Shown in pieces: positions 18,945 to 26,542 of a stretch of 64,000 bases of DNA. The position numbers and the translations under genes are program-made. Position 1 is the stretch's first letter, and each line of letters opens with the position of its first letter. Source of the DNA: Candidatus Saccharimonadota bacterium (GTDB lineage: Bacteria > Patescibacteriota > Saccharimonadia > Saccharimonadales > UBA4665); the NCBI GenBank assembly GCA_020427985.1, contig JAGQNR010000003.1:62001-126000 (forward strand). Direction: 5' to 3'. The notes beneath the pieces are model-generated. The model was not told where the DNA came from. It did no database searches and saw nothing but the letters and a program-made list of their open reading frames with translations.

Positions 18945-19456
18945 AACATCTGTACTACTGTCGGCATGGGTTAAGTGTTATGAATAAGCAAGGGCTGCTC
19001 GCTGGCAGTACTGACACACCCCTACACGACGAGGGACGGGAACAAGCCCGTGTAGCCGGACAAGCAGCCAAGCAGTACCGCTTTGACCTCATCGTTGCCT
19101 CGCCCATGAAACGCGCCCGCGAAACGGCCGAAATTATTGCTCGTGAATGTGGCTATCCAATTGAAAAGATTGTGTTTGACAAACGCGTTGTCGAGCGGCA
19201 CTTTGGCGACCTTGAGGGCACGCCATGGCACCCTGGTATAGACTTTGGTAGCAACACCACCGTTGAACCGCACGACATCATTATGGCCCGCGCTCAATCT
19301 GCCAAAGACTGGTTAGATGCCCGGCCCGAAACAAACATACTGCTTATCAGCCACGGAGCATTCATTCGTGCCATCCGTAGCCTATACCTACCCAACATGC
19401 CCTACGCCGACGCTACTGCAAACATGCCAAACGCCAAAATCGTTAAAATTATTTAG
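18941..19456 (+). CDS. Histidine phosphatase (phosphoglycerate mutase-like)
   Basis: A 171-residue member of the histidine phosphatase superfamily. The phospho-accepting R8-H9-G10 motif begins the protein, and the second catalytic histidine lies in ILLISHGAFIRA near the C-terminus. LAGSTDTPLHDEGREQAR is the typical second segment. Could act on sugar phosphates or nucleotides; true phosphoglycerate mutase is unlikely at this length. Third gene of a four-gene group starting at rdgB. Confidence 0.88.
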   Translation: MKHLYYCRHGLSVMNKQGLLAGSTDTPLHDEGREQARVAGQAAKQYRFDLIVASPMKRARETAEIIARECGYPIEKIVFDKRVVERHFGDLEGTPWHPGIDFGSNTTVEPHDIIMARAQSAKDWLDARPETNILLISHGAFIRAIRSLYLPNMPYADATANMPNAKIVKII

Positions 19457-19473
19457 CTGTGTATACTAAAGCT

Positions 19474-20091
19474 ATGAACACCAACACTAATAAACCAGAT
19501 ATAGCCCGGCTCTTAGAGCTACAGCGGCTCTTGCAGCAGTTCAACTCGGTCGACCGCGTTACCCATCGCCAGCACAATGGCAGAATGCGCCAAGAAAATG
19601 ACACTGAGCACAGCTACAACCTCGCCATGACTGCCTGGTTCCTAGCACCACACTTCCCGCACCTTGATAGTAATCTTGTTATTCGCTATGCGCTCGTACA
19701 TGATTTGGTCGAAATTCACGCTGGCGACACCTATGTGTATGCCGATGCGGAACGAGTGAGTACTAAGGCCGCTCGTGAAGCAGAGGCTGCCAAGCAGCTC
19801 GCCAAAGACTGGGCAGATTTTCCAGATGTACACACACTTATTGAGGGCTACGAAACAAAGTCAACCGCCGAAGCCAAGTTTGTCTATGCACTCGACAAGA
19901 TTATGCCAATTATGCAAATTTACATTCACAACGGTTACACCTGGAAAAAAGAAGGTATCACGCTCGGACAGCTGCATGCCGTGAAGGCCAAGCAGGTTGC
20001 GCTGTCTCCCGAAGTTGCCCCATACTACAACCAACTTTACGACCTTTTGGTTGCCTCTCCGCACCTTATCCCGCCAGGGGCTTCTCGCTAA
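19474..20091 (+). CDS. HD-domain hydrolase (YfbR/HDDC2-like nucleotidase)
   Basis: A 205-residue HD-domain metal-dependent phosphohydrolase. QENDTEHSYNLAMTAWFL holds the first histidine, YALVHDLVEIHAGDTY the HD pair and acidic residue, and FVYALDKIMP the last aspartate, as in 5'-deoxynucleotidase YfbR and human HDDC2. I chose ATG 19474 because TATACT (19462-19467) ends 6 bp before it; a GTG five codons earlier lies inside that promoter. Together with rdgB it suggests nucleotide pool cleaning. Confidence 0.88.
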   Translation: MNTNTNKPDIARLLELQRLLQQFNSVDRVTHRQHNGRMRQENDTEHSYNLAMTAWFLAPHFPHLDSNLVIRYALVHDLVEIHAGDTYVYADAERVSTKAAREAEAAKQLAKDWADFPDVHTLIEGYETKSTAEAKFVYALDKIMPIMQIYIHNGYTWKKEGITLGQLHAVKAKQVALSPEVAPYYNQLYDLLVASPHLIPPGASR

Positions 20092-20264
20092 AGCATTTCT
20101 ACTCATGGGTTGTTTTACTTGGGATTGCCATATGACCCCTGTTATTTTTACCGCATTTACTTACTCTTCGGCATAAAGTAAAAGCGAAGTTTATGGTTAT
20201 AGCGACGCAAATCAAGGTTGGTACCTTTGGGCTCAATCTGTTACAATATGTCTCGAACTGACAT

Positions 20265-20341
20265 GGCGGCGTAGCTCAGCTGGTTAGAGCACAGGACTCA
20301 TAAGCCTGGGGTCAGTGGTTCAAGTCCACTCGTCGCTACCA
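20265..20341 (+). tRNA. tRNA-Met (CAU), elongator
   Basis: A 77-nt cloverleaf with encoded CCA. The acceptor stem pairs GGCGGCG with CGTCGCT (two G-U pairs), the anticodon loop is CTCATAA, and the D arm is GTAGCTCAGCTGGTTAGAGC-like. The D and variable regions resemble elongator tRNA-Met, including GGGGTC after the anticodon stem. TACAAT lies 17 bp upstream of the 5' end. Confidence 0.93.
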
Positions 20342-20606
20342 GATTGATCATTGAACAGTGTTACTGATTTTGAACAGGCGCTTTGCCTAACAGATTAGGC
20401 TTGGCTGAAAGTAGTGTTTGAACCAAAGATGATTTTCAAAACCTGGCCGACCGCTCTATGCAGGCTTATCAACACGTTCGCTGCGTTTCAAGAAATTGAC
20501 AATACCAAAAGCCAAGACCATTAGTCTGTAATGTGCAGTACCAGATATACAGCGACAGAACGTAGGTAATAGTAGTAAAATAGCCGCCACATGGTACACT
20601 CAGGGC
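20342..20606. other. Intergenic stretch without a recognised gene
   Basis: 265 bp between the tRNA and the GIY-YIG gene. All frames are short; no hairpin terminator or repeat was evident. TACACT at 20595-20600 at the right end is the likely -10 box of the next gene. Confidence 0.5.
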
Positions 20607-21011
20607 ATGAATACAAAAACAAAACATTATTGGCTGTATGTTCTGCAGCTTGAGGGTGGTAAATATTATATCGGCTTGAGCTCCCGCTCCGATGCGAAAG
20701 CACGAATTCTAGAGCACTTCCACGGATTTTATACCGCACAATGGGTACGTAAGCATGCGCCGATAGATGTCTACGATATTATACATATTGGTGAAATGAC
20801 TTTTGACGAAGCCCAAATTATGGAAAACAGGCTCACCAAACAATATATGCAGAAATACGGTCGAAACAATGTTCGAGGCGGAGTGCTAAACTACAGCGGC
20901 AAATATGTCTACATTCCAATACTAGGCTATTTCTACCGTGGACAAGATGCAGTGATTATAGCGACACTGTTGTTGCAACTGTTCGTTATCGCGTATCTTG
21001 TCATCAACTGA
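20607..21011 (+). CDS. GIY-YIG domain protein with C-terminal membrane helix
   Basis: A 134-residue protein. YWLYVLQLEGGKYYIGLSS matches the GIY-YIG signature (WLYVL...YYIG), and the helix with RILEHFHG follows as in UvrC-like and homing-type nuclease domains. The catalytic Glu is plausible in DEAQIMENRLTKQYM. The last 25 residues (DAVIIATLLLQLFVIAYLVIN) are hydrophobic, which is unusual for this family and suggests membrane tethering. TACACT ends 6 bp before the ATG, so the transcript may be leaderless. It ends with TGA, showing that TGA is a stop here. Confidence 0.8.
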   Translation: MNTKTKHYWLYVLQLEGGKYYIGLSSRSDAKARILEHFHGFYTAQWVRKHAPIDVYDIIHIGEMTFDEAQIMENRLTKQYMQKYGRNNVRGGVLNYSGKYVYIPILGYFYRGQDAVIIATLLLQLFVIAYLVIN

Positions 21012-21102
21012 AAGCACCAACAATTTTGACTCCCTATCACAAGCCAGTGGGACTTAGCCGGCTCTTAATTGTCTTCAGATGCTCGCTTTTTACAGACATA
21101 CC

Positions 21103-21131
21103 AAATAACTCCCTCGAAGAGAGTTATTTTG
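21103..21131. terminator. Bidirectional terminator
   Basis: AAATAACTC (21103-21111), a 9-nt loop, then GAGTTATTT followed by T. It separates the convergent GIY-YIG and OmpA-like genes. Confidence 0.85.
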
Positions 21132-21142
21132 TGTTTGCTTAG

Positions 21143-22075
21143 TTACATTGCAGACGTATCAGATTTACAGGTGGACGGTACTGTTAGGAACAAGGTGATA
21201 TTGCGTGCCGCCTCGGCGTCATATGCACCATTGGTCGGTTCTAGAACAGTCACTTTGTCAGCCGATACACCGAGCGAGACTAATTGGTCCTTTACCTTTT
21301 GAGAGCGCTCTTTTGCCAGCTGTACACCACCAGACGTACTAGCTGCTTGGTAGACAGATCCCTGCACCGAAAAACCATAATCTTTGTCGCTGGTGTTCTT
21401 GTAGAGGTTGGCTGCCTTACCTAGTTCCTGCGCTGCAATGCTATCACTACGATAGTTCGTTGAATCAGCATTAAAAAACAAATCGCCAAAGAAGGTTTTT
21501 TCACCAAGACTTTCGTCTTCGATATATGTAATACCGTTAGACTTGAGGTCACTCGCGGTCAGACAGCTCGATGTAGGAGCGGGCGTCGAGAGCTCAGTAT
21601 TCTCCGTTTTGCTTGCTCCCTGAGCGTTTACCAAAAACGTATCAACCTTGCCCTTTAGTATCACTACTGTGGTGGTGCGTATGCTCGAAGAGCCCTTGAC
21701 ATCAAAGTTCACCACATAGCCCTTATCGTTAGGCTTTGCTGTGGAGATGTCATAGGTAGCATCTTTGAGTTTTTCACTCACACTGGTCGTGAAAGCCGAA
21801 GCGCCGTCACCAGATAGTCTTTTAAGCTCTGTTTCATCATTGGTTTTGACTGCGTCCATATATGCAGTTGCGACGGCTCTTGCCTGTAACGAAGGGTAGG
21901 CTATAACAAACAGTGCACCCAAAAGCAGCAGTAGTCCACCAACAATACCTAGTGTTACCCATAGCCATGTTTTGCTTTTTTGGGGTGGCGGTACCGCAGC
22001 CGTTGCATATTGCTGTGGAACAGGCGGAGTGGTCACAACAGGTTGTTGTACCCCGAGTTGGTTGTTTTCGTCCAT
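21143..22075 (-). CDS. Membrane-anchored OmpA-like domain protein
   Basis: A 310-residue protein. A Pro/Gln-rich cytosolic N-terminus is followed by a transmembrane helix (about 37-62), an outer region of about 110 residues, and a C-terminal OmpA/MotB-like peptidoglycan-binding fold: FFNADSTNYR, then LAKERSQKVKDQLVSLGVSADKV and EAARNITLFL. In OmpA domains the second segment carries the wall-binding D and R residues. It probably links membrane and wall. Start has AAGGAGG and a TACAAT promoter box further up. It follows the LCP gene on the same strand. Confidence 0.82.
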   Translation of the reverse strand: MDENNQLGVQQPVVTTPPVPQQYATAAVPPPQKSKTWLWVTLGIVGGLLLLLGALFVIAYPSLQARAVATAYMDAVKTNDETELKRLSGDGASAFTTSVSEKLKDATYDISTAKPNDKGYVVNFDVKGSSSIRTTTVVILKGKVDTFLVNAQGASKTENTELSTPAPTSSCLTASDLKSNGITYIEDESLGEKTFFGDLFFNADSTNYRSDSIAAQELGKAANLYKNTSDKDYGFSVQGSVYQAASTSGGVQLAKERSQKVKDQLVSLGVSADKVTVLEPTNGAYDAEAARNITLFLTVPSTCKSDTSAM

Positions 22076-22126
22076 GAAGCCTCCTTATAAATACATAAGC
22101 ATTGTAGCGCAAGGGACTTCGTTTCG

Positions 22127-23848
22127 CTACATATTGGTTGGAGAAGACGTCACTTGACTAGTAGAGGTTTTTGTCGGGTCAGGCTTAGCATTGTTGCCAA
22201 GCACTACAATAATATCGGCGTTGGGGTAGCGTGCTGTCACGGCAGCATCGGTGACGACCTTGGCTGTAAACATATTTTTAAGCTCGGCTATAGAGGCTGG
22301 TTTTTTGCCACTGCTATTATCAATAATCAGTGTAGTTGGTTGCTCTGGGTCATAATTGCCCTGAAGCAGCACATCCATGCCCTTGCCAATAATTTTATTG
22401 CTTTGCAACCGTGCCAAGCCAGCATATTGTGTACTATTGAGTACGACAACACTAGCCGCTTCCTTGGTAACTGGCGTTGCGCTAAAGGTACGCCGAATTT
22501 GCATAGCAATCTCGCTAAAGTCATCAACACCGGCAGTTGGCACCTGCACAGATTGCCCGCCTATCATTTGGCCGGCCAACATGTAAGTATTTGGTCCCTT
22601 TAGACTGTTGATGTTGTACGAATCAATCTTGGTGGGGTCAACCTTTTTGGCATAGTAGTAAAGTGTTTGTATTTCGCTAATCTGCAAGTCGGTTTTGACA
22701 TTGCCCGCTACGGCGCTAAACAAGTTGCTGACTTTAAATGGGTTGGCAATCACTGCTGGGTCAGAAGCTTTCTCTTTTATGGCAAGCAGCATCGTACGCT
22801 GGTTTTCGGTACGGTTATAGTCAGCTTGCGGGAACCCATAAGCGCCATACCCATCGCCACGCGCCCGAGCCAGATTAAGCGCCTGCTTACCGTTAAGCGT
22901 CACCTGCCCATTAGGATATTTGGCCAGAGCGCAGCAGTTACGCGAGGTGTAGTCGAGATTTGGGTCATAAATACCACGCGAGTCGCTGCTTTTAATGGTA
23001 ATAGTAATGCCGCCAACAGCGTCGACCAGGTCCTTGAAGGCAGTGTAGTTAATGAGTGTGGTGTAGTGAATCGGCAGTTTGGTGACATCCTCAACTACGT
23101 TTTTAAGACCTTCCATATTTTGCAGGGGGTACACTGCATTAATCTTCATATGTCCCTCGCCTGGTACAGACACCCATAAGTCGCGGGGAATACTGAGCAT
23201 CATGGCCGTATTGGTTCGGGTGTCAATACTAAGCACCATTATTGAATCGGTCAGTTCCCCACCGTTATGACCTAAGTCGTCGGCCGAGTTTCCCGCCACT
23301 AGCACATTTACCCGTCCCTCATCGTTTTTTAAGTCAGTCGGATGAAACAATCCCAGCAGGCTAAAAGGGTTATTGTTGCCGGTAATATTTGCCACATTTT
23401 GATAAAATTGCAGCCCAAAGAGAGCCGCACCAATCAATACAACTACGCCAAACATTTTAAGATAGCGCTTTTTCTTTGACGATTGAGACCTAGGTTGTTT
23501 GGTAGACTTTTTAAACAAGCCCCGCTTGCCTGATTGATTGCGGCCCTGGCTATATGGATTGAGCGTATCCTGCAGTTCCGAGGCAATTTCTACGGCTGGC
23601 TTTTGGTTAGGAAGCGATACCGGCCTGTCTACCCTTACGATAGAAGGCTCTTGGAGTACCCGAGGAGCAGGAACGGTGGGAGTTTTGGGTGGGAATGCAG
23701 CGGCTTGGGGAGTGGGGAGTGAACGAGGACTCGCCGAGAAACGTGGCGAAGCATAATTGGGCCGTCTAGGCCGCTGCCCTGCCCCAGTTATAAATCCGTC
23801 GACACTTGCAGCACGACGAGGCTTAAAATCATCGTATTCGTTTGACAT
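22127..23848 (-). CDS. LytR-CpsA-Psr (LCP) family glycopolymer ligase
   Basis: A 573-residue wall protein. A disordered basic, proline-rich N-terminus of about 130 residues precedes one transmembrane helix (about 132-150). The LCP core has DSIMVLSIDTRTNTAMMLSIPRDLWVSVPG, an INAVYP segment, VDAVGGITI and LNLARARGDGYGAYGFPQADYNRTENQR, matching the catalytic Arg and Asp positions. A LytR_C-type domain (VVVLNSTQYAGLARLQSNKI) follows. It transfers lipid-linked glycopolymers to peptidoglycan. TAAAAT lies 11 bp upstream of the ATG. Confidence 0.92.
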   Translation of the reverse strand: MSNEYDDFKPRRAASVDGFITGAGQRPRRPNYASPRFSASPRSLPTPQAAAFPPKTPTVPAPRVLQEPSIVRVDRPVSLPNQKPAVEIASELQDTLNPYSQGRNQSGKRGLFKKSTKQPRSQSSKKKRYLKMFGVVVLIGAALFGLQFYQNVANITGNNNPFSLLGLFHPTDLKNDEGRVNVLVAGNSADDLGHNGGELTDSIMVLSIDTRTNTAMMLSIPRDLWVSVPGEGHMKINAVYPLQNMEGLKNVVEDVTKLPIHYTTLINYTAFKDLVDAVGGITITIKSSDSRGIYDPNLDYTSRNCCALAKYPNGQVTLNGKQALNLARARGDGYGAYGFPQADYNRTENQRTMLLAIKEKASDPAVIANPFKVSNLFSAVAGNVKTDLQISEIQTLYYYAKKVDPTKIDSYNINSLKGPNTYMLAGQMIGGQSVQVPTAGVDDFSEIAMQIRRTFSATPVTKEAASVVVLNSTQYAGLARLQSNKIIGKGMDVLLQGNYDPEQPTTLIIDNSSGKKPASIAELKNMFTAKVVTDAAVTARYPNADIIVVLGNNAKPDPTKTSTSQVTSSPTNM

Positions 23849-23918
23849 TACTTCGCTCTATTTTACCGTAAAATAGCTTACTTTTAAACCGGTTTTGCTT
23901 GTTTTGGCTCGAAATTGA

Positions 23919-23956
23919 ACAAACACCCTTCAGACTGTATCTGCGAGGGTGTTTGT
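23919..23956 (-). terminator. Hairpin downstream of the 31-codon ORF
   Basis: ACAAACACCCT and AGGGTGTTTGT form an 11-bp stem with a 16-nt loop, 25 bp after the small ORF. The T-run that follows on the minus strand is weak, so it may act as a terminator or as a 3' stabiliser. Confidence 0.55.
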
Positions 23957-23981
23957 GCAAGCCGCTAATGCACTTAAAGCC

Positions 23982-24077
23982 TTATAGTCGCATTAGCTCT
24001 TCGTCTACGGCCACAATAGCCGCGTCGCTGCATGGAACTAACTCATAAGCTAGACCATGTAAAGCCGCAAATACCAT
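23982..24077 (-). CDS. 31-residue small protein with very strong expression signals
   Basis: ATG 24077 to TAA 23984-23982 encodes MVFAALHGLAYELV-PCSDAAIVAVDEEL-MRL, a mildly acidic peptide with an aliphatic first half and one Cys. A perfect AGGAGG lies 5 bp upstream of the ATG, the leader is about 80 nt and A/C-rich, and the promoter is a perfect TTGACA-17-TATAAT. A stable hairpin lies downstream. No homologue is known to me. The combination of signals is much stronger than chance, although the peptide might be a leader rather than an end product. Confidence 0.6.
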   Translation of the reverse strand: MVFAALHGLAYELVPCSDAAIVAVDEELMRL

Positions 24078-24163
24078 GTAGGCCTCCTGTTTTTATATTT
24101 GTTGTTTTTGTTTTGTTAGTTTTGGGAATGTTATTTCGTGTTTGTTTTCTCAAAACTATTTAC

Positions 24164-24192
24164 ATTATATCAAAAAGGTTATGTTTTGTCAA
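24164..24192 (-). promoter_or_regulatory. Perfect consensus promoter of the 31-codon ORF
   Basis: TTGACA (24192-24187), 17 bp, TATAAT (24169-24164), all twelve positions matching the sigma-70 consensus. Predicted start near 24157. The 80-nt leader is rich in A and C and nearly free of G until the Shine-Dalgarno. Confidence 0.85.
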
Positions 24193-24206
24193 TATATAAA
24201 ATCATT

Positions 24207-25135
24207 TTATATTGATTTATGCCAGTCTCCGTCACCAGCTATTTGATACCCCATCGACTGAGCAGCATAGTCGTAGGTATTGCGTGCGCTGTCACTGCTA
24301 CGCACAGATTCCCAAGCGTTATTCGCAGCCGAGACAACTGCTACATGAGTAATACCTACACTCGTAGCAACTTGTTCCGCAGCTTTGATGAGCACCTCGC
24401 TCCAGCGTAACCGTGCCAGCCCGCGCGGGCCATATCGTCTTGCAAACGGGGCTGGCGTCATTTCTGTTATTGTTGAGATTCCTTGGAGCTGTCGAATAAC
24501 AAGCGTTTCGCTCGATACCGTAAAACTCACCACCGCTTCTGTTTTACCTTGGAACACCAACTGCAATCCGACTGGTGCGTCAAGAAATACATGTGAAAGC
24601 GTCTCTGGGTTGCCGCCTTCCAGCTCGTTTGGATGGAACACCCAACCTGCCCCTTGCGCGTCTTCATGCGCAATACTACGAACTGCATACTTTTCCCGCG
24701 ATTTAGAGAAGGTGTCTGGTCGATGCGCAAAGCTATCCAGCTTAAACGGTATGACATGAGAACTCCGTACCGACTCAATCAACGCATAGTTGGCCAGGCT
24801 ATCGCTCGCAAGTGCCGTAGTCCCTACTTCGCCTGCAATACTTCTTGCTTGCAATAAAAACTTTGGGCGTACACCAAGTTGTACTGCGTCATAGGCATAT
24901 TCATCCTTTGGCCAGCCCGCTATGGACATTTGATTGGCAAGAATAAACATGGCGAGCTGTCGCTCTTTTTCGTTGGCCGGCGCATATGGCGCTTCAGGCA
25001 AGTTAAGAGTTTTTGGTGTAAATACCAGGGATTTTCAGCTGCAACTCTGTCAATAAACCTTATAGGATCGGACTGAGCCGTCAACCAATCCCACCGTAGC
25101 TTATCTAGTACTTCATACTTATCGCACGTCACCAT
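24207..25135 (-). pseudogene. Unknown protein gene with a one-base frameshift
   Basis: ATG 25135 opens a frame (CDKYEVLDKLRWDWLTAQS...NPWYLHQK) that fails after the A5 run at 25014-25010. Shifting back one base there joins the long second frame (TLNLPEAPYAPANEKERQLAM...DGDWHKSI) ending at 24207. The joined product is about 309 residues, soluble, with a C-terminal part (RGLARLRWSEVLIKAAEQVATSVG split over one helix, then THVAVVSAANNAWE) that faintly resembles an acyltransferase fold. No family recognised. It may be an indel, a sequencing error or a slip site. Confidence 0.6.
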
Positions 25136-25541
25136 GCTAGGGTACACCACTCTGCGTCACACAAAAATTGCTTGTGGCTATATTCTTACTCGGGCAGTTT
25201 GACTCGTGCTATCAATCAGGCAAAATTTATTCGCTGAATACGTTAAAGCTTTTTGCAAGCGCAACATAAGTGAACCGAGCCAGTGGCTTACGCCAGCATC
25301 CGCTGGCTTATCCCAGTCTCAAGTTTTGGCCATAAACCAAGAAAAAAGCCGGTCAAACGACCGACTCTTTTCTTGGTTGCCCAAGTACATCTGCATTGGA
25401 ACCAAATCTGTAACGAGATACTACGCTGGAAGCAACAACTAGGGTCGCTACCTCAGTTACAGTACTCTGGCAGCTGGGGCTAGAACTGCCCGAGCATAGC
25501 TACTAGGCATTCTATCCCAACAACCCCTCTTGCCTCAAGCC
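25136..25541. other. 406-bp gap: 3' UTR and terminator, no convincing gene
   Basis: A 78-codon ORF on the plus strand (25206-25442) crosses the terminator hairpin, so I do not accept it. The right half is probably the 3' untranslated region of the minus-strand gene ending at 25542. A short inverted repeat AGCCAG/CTGGCT lies at about 25275-25305. Confidence 0.5.
25335..25378. terminator. Bidirectional intrinsic terminator
   Basis: CCAAGAAAA...CGGTC-AAAC-GACCG...TTTTCTTGG. On the minus strand the stem is followed by six T, so it should end the transcript of the gene at 25542-26216, about 170 bp after its stop codon. Confidence 0.85.
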
Positions 25542-26216
25542 TTAGTTAAGGAACGGTAGCTTATTGTTTGCGGCATTAACTAAGAAGTGAAAGATTGCTA
25601 TTGCACTAAAGTGATTAATGCCCCAGTCAAGTAGCTTGGCGGTTATAGCTCCAATGAGTGCGTTAATAAAGTCTTTACGACCTAATCGGTTGGTGCTTTG
25701 TCTAATCTCATTAAGCGTGTTTTTAATATCCTCTTGAACTTCGGCACTTTTTTCAGCCATATCTAGCAGCTTAACTTCAAGTGCATCAATCGCTTTTATG
25801 ACTACACGTTGCTCGTCAGCAGTAAAAGCTGCATTCTCACTTACCCACGCTAGGTATTCCTCACTATCATCGTCATTCCATAAGTCAGGCTGGCTTATTT
25901 CCTCTTTGATGTAATTTAGCCAGTCGTTAAAAGCATCTAGCATCCCAATCCAGCTACCACATTTCTGGTATGCACCTACAGTTTCTCTTCCGGGTCGCAT
26001 TCTTGCTACGCGGTAGTGGTCAGGGTCATACATCGTGGGGTCATGGTGGTCGAAGCTAAAGGAGTATGGTGTGTCTTTCATGAACAGAACCGGCACCCTG
26101 CCGGTTGTCGAAGAACTAGCATTCTCACCCCAAACAAACTGTTTACTACTAAAGCCTGCTGCCCTAACAGCTAGTGCGGTGTCGTTCATTTGAGTTTTCT
26201 TTAGTACCACTGACAT
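25542..26216 (-). CDS. Uncharacterised accessory protein with C-terminal membrane-like helices
   Basis: A 224-residue protein. I place the start at ATG 26216 (SVVLKKTQMND), because the longer frame to 26381 adds an unconvincing N-terminus. Order of parts: an N-terminal AGFSSKQFVWG module, a beta region with YSFSFDHHD, a tryptophan-rich helix SWIGMLDAFNDWLNYIKEEI followed by PDLW, an acidic FTADEQ linker, a helix pair ending STNRLGRKDFINALIGAI, and a hydrophobic end. This order matches, from memory, a widespread unnamed family found in genomic islands. Role unknown. Confidence 0.65.
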   Translation of the reverse strand: MSVVLKKTQMNDTALAVRAAGFSSKQFVWGENASSSTTGRVPVLFMKDTPYSFSFDHHDPTMYDPDHYRVARMRPGRETVGAYQKCGSWIGMLDAFNDWLNYIKEEISQPDLWNDDDSEEYLAWVSENAAFTADEQRVVIKAIDALEVKLLDMAEKSAEVQEDIKNTLNEIRQSTNRLGRKDFINALIGAITAKLLDWGINHFSAIAIFHFLVNAANNKLPFLN

Positions 26217-26505
26217 ATATCTACATATTTTATTGCTTATTGTATCCTTATGTAAAGCCACATGCTTATGTAAGGAAGTTTGCATCATTCCTACGGATAT
26301 AGGTAGAGTCCGCTGCAGAGTATTGCCTACCACCTTATTAGTCCTCATGAAGTGAGGGGAATTGAGTAAACCGAACTGCATATAAGTCGATACACTCAGT
26401 GGATGTAGCTACCTTACCCCTCAGCTTTGTGGGTTCCCATAGCCCCTTTACTAAGGATAAATGACAGCACCATACATAGCTTCCTTCAGTAACCTTTACA
26501 GAATG

Positions 26506-26534
26506 TTGACATAAATACTATTTTGTAGTATTAT
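26506..26534 (+). promoter_or_regulatory. Promoter giving a leaderless mRNA for the 556-residue protein
   Basis: TTGACA (26506-26511), 17 bp, TATTAT (26529-26534), then 8 bp to the ATG at 26543. There is no Shine-Dalgarno and no room for one, so the transcript should begin at or next to the start codon. Confidence 0.8.
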
Positions 26535-26542
26535 GTATATCT

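Noticed and set aside
25206-25442. 78-codon plus-strand ORF in the gap before 25542
   Set aside because: It runs straight through the strong terminator hairpin at 25335-25378, has no Shine-Dalgarno or spaced -10, and its composition is not protein-like.
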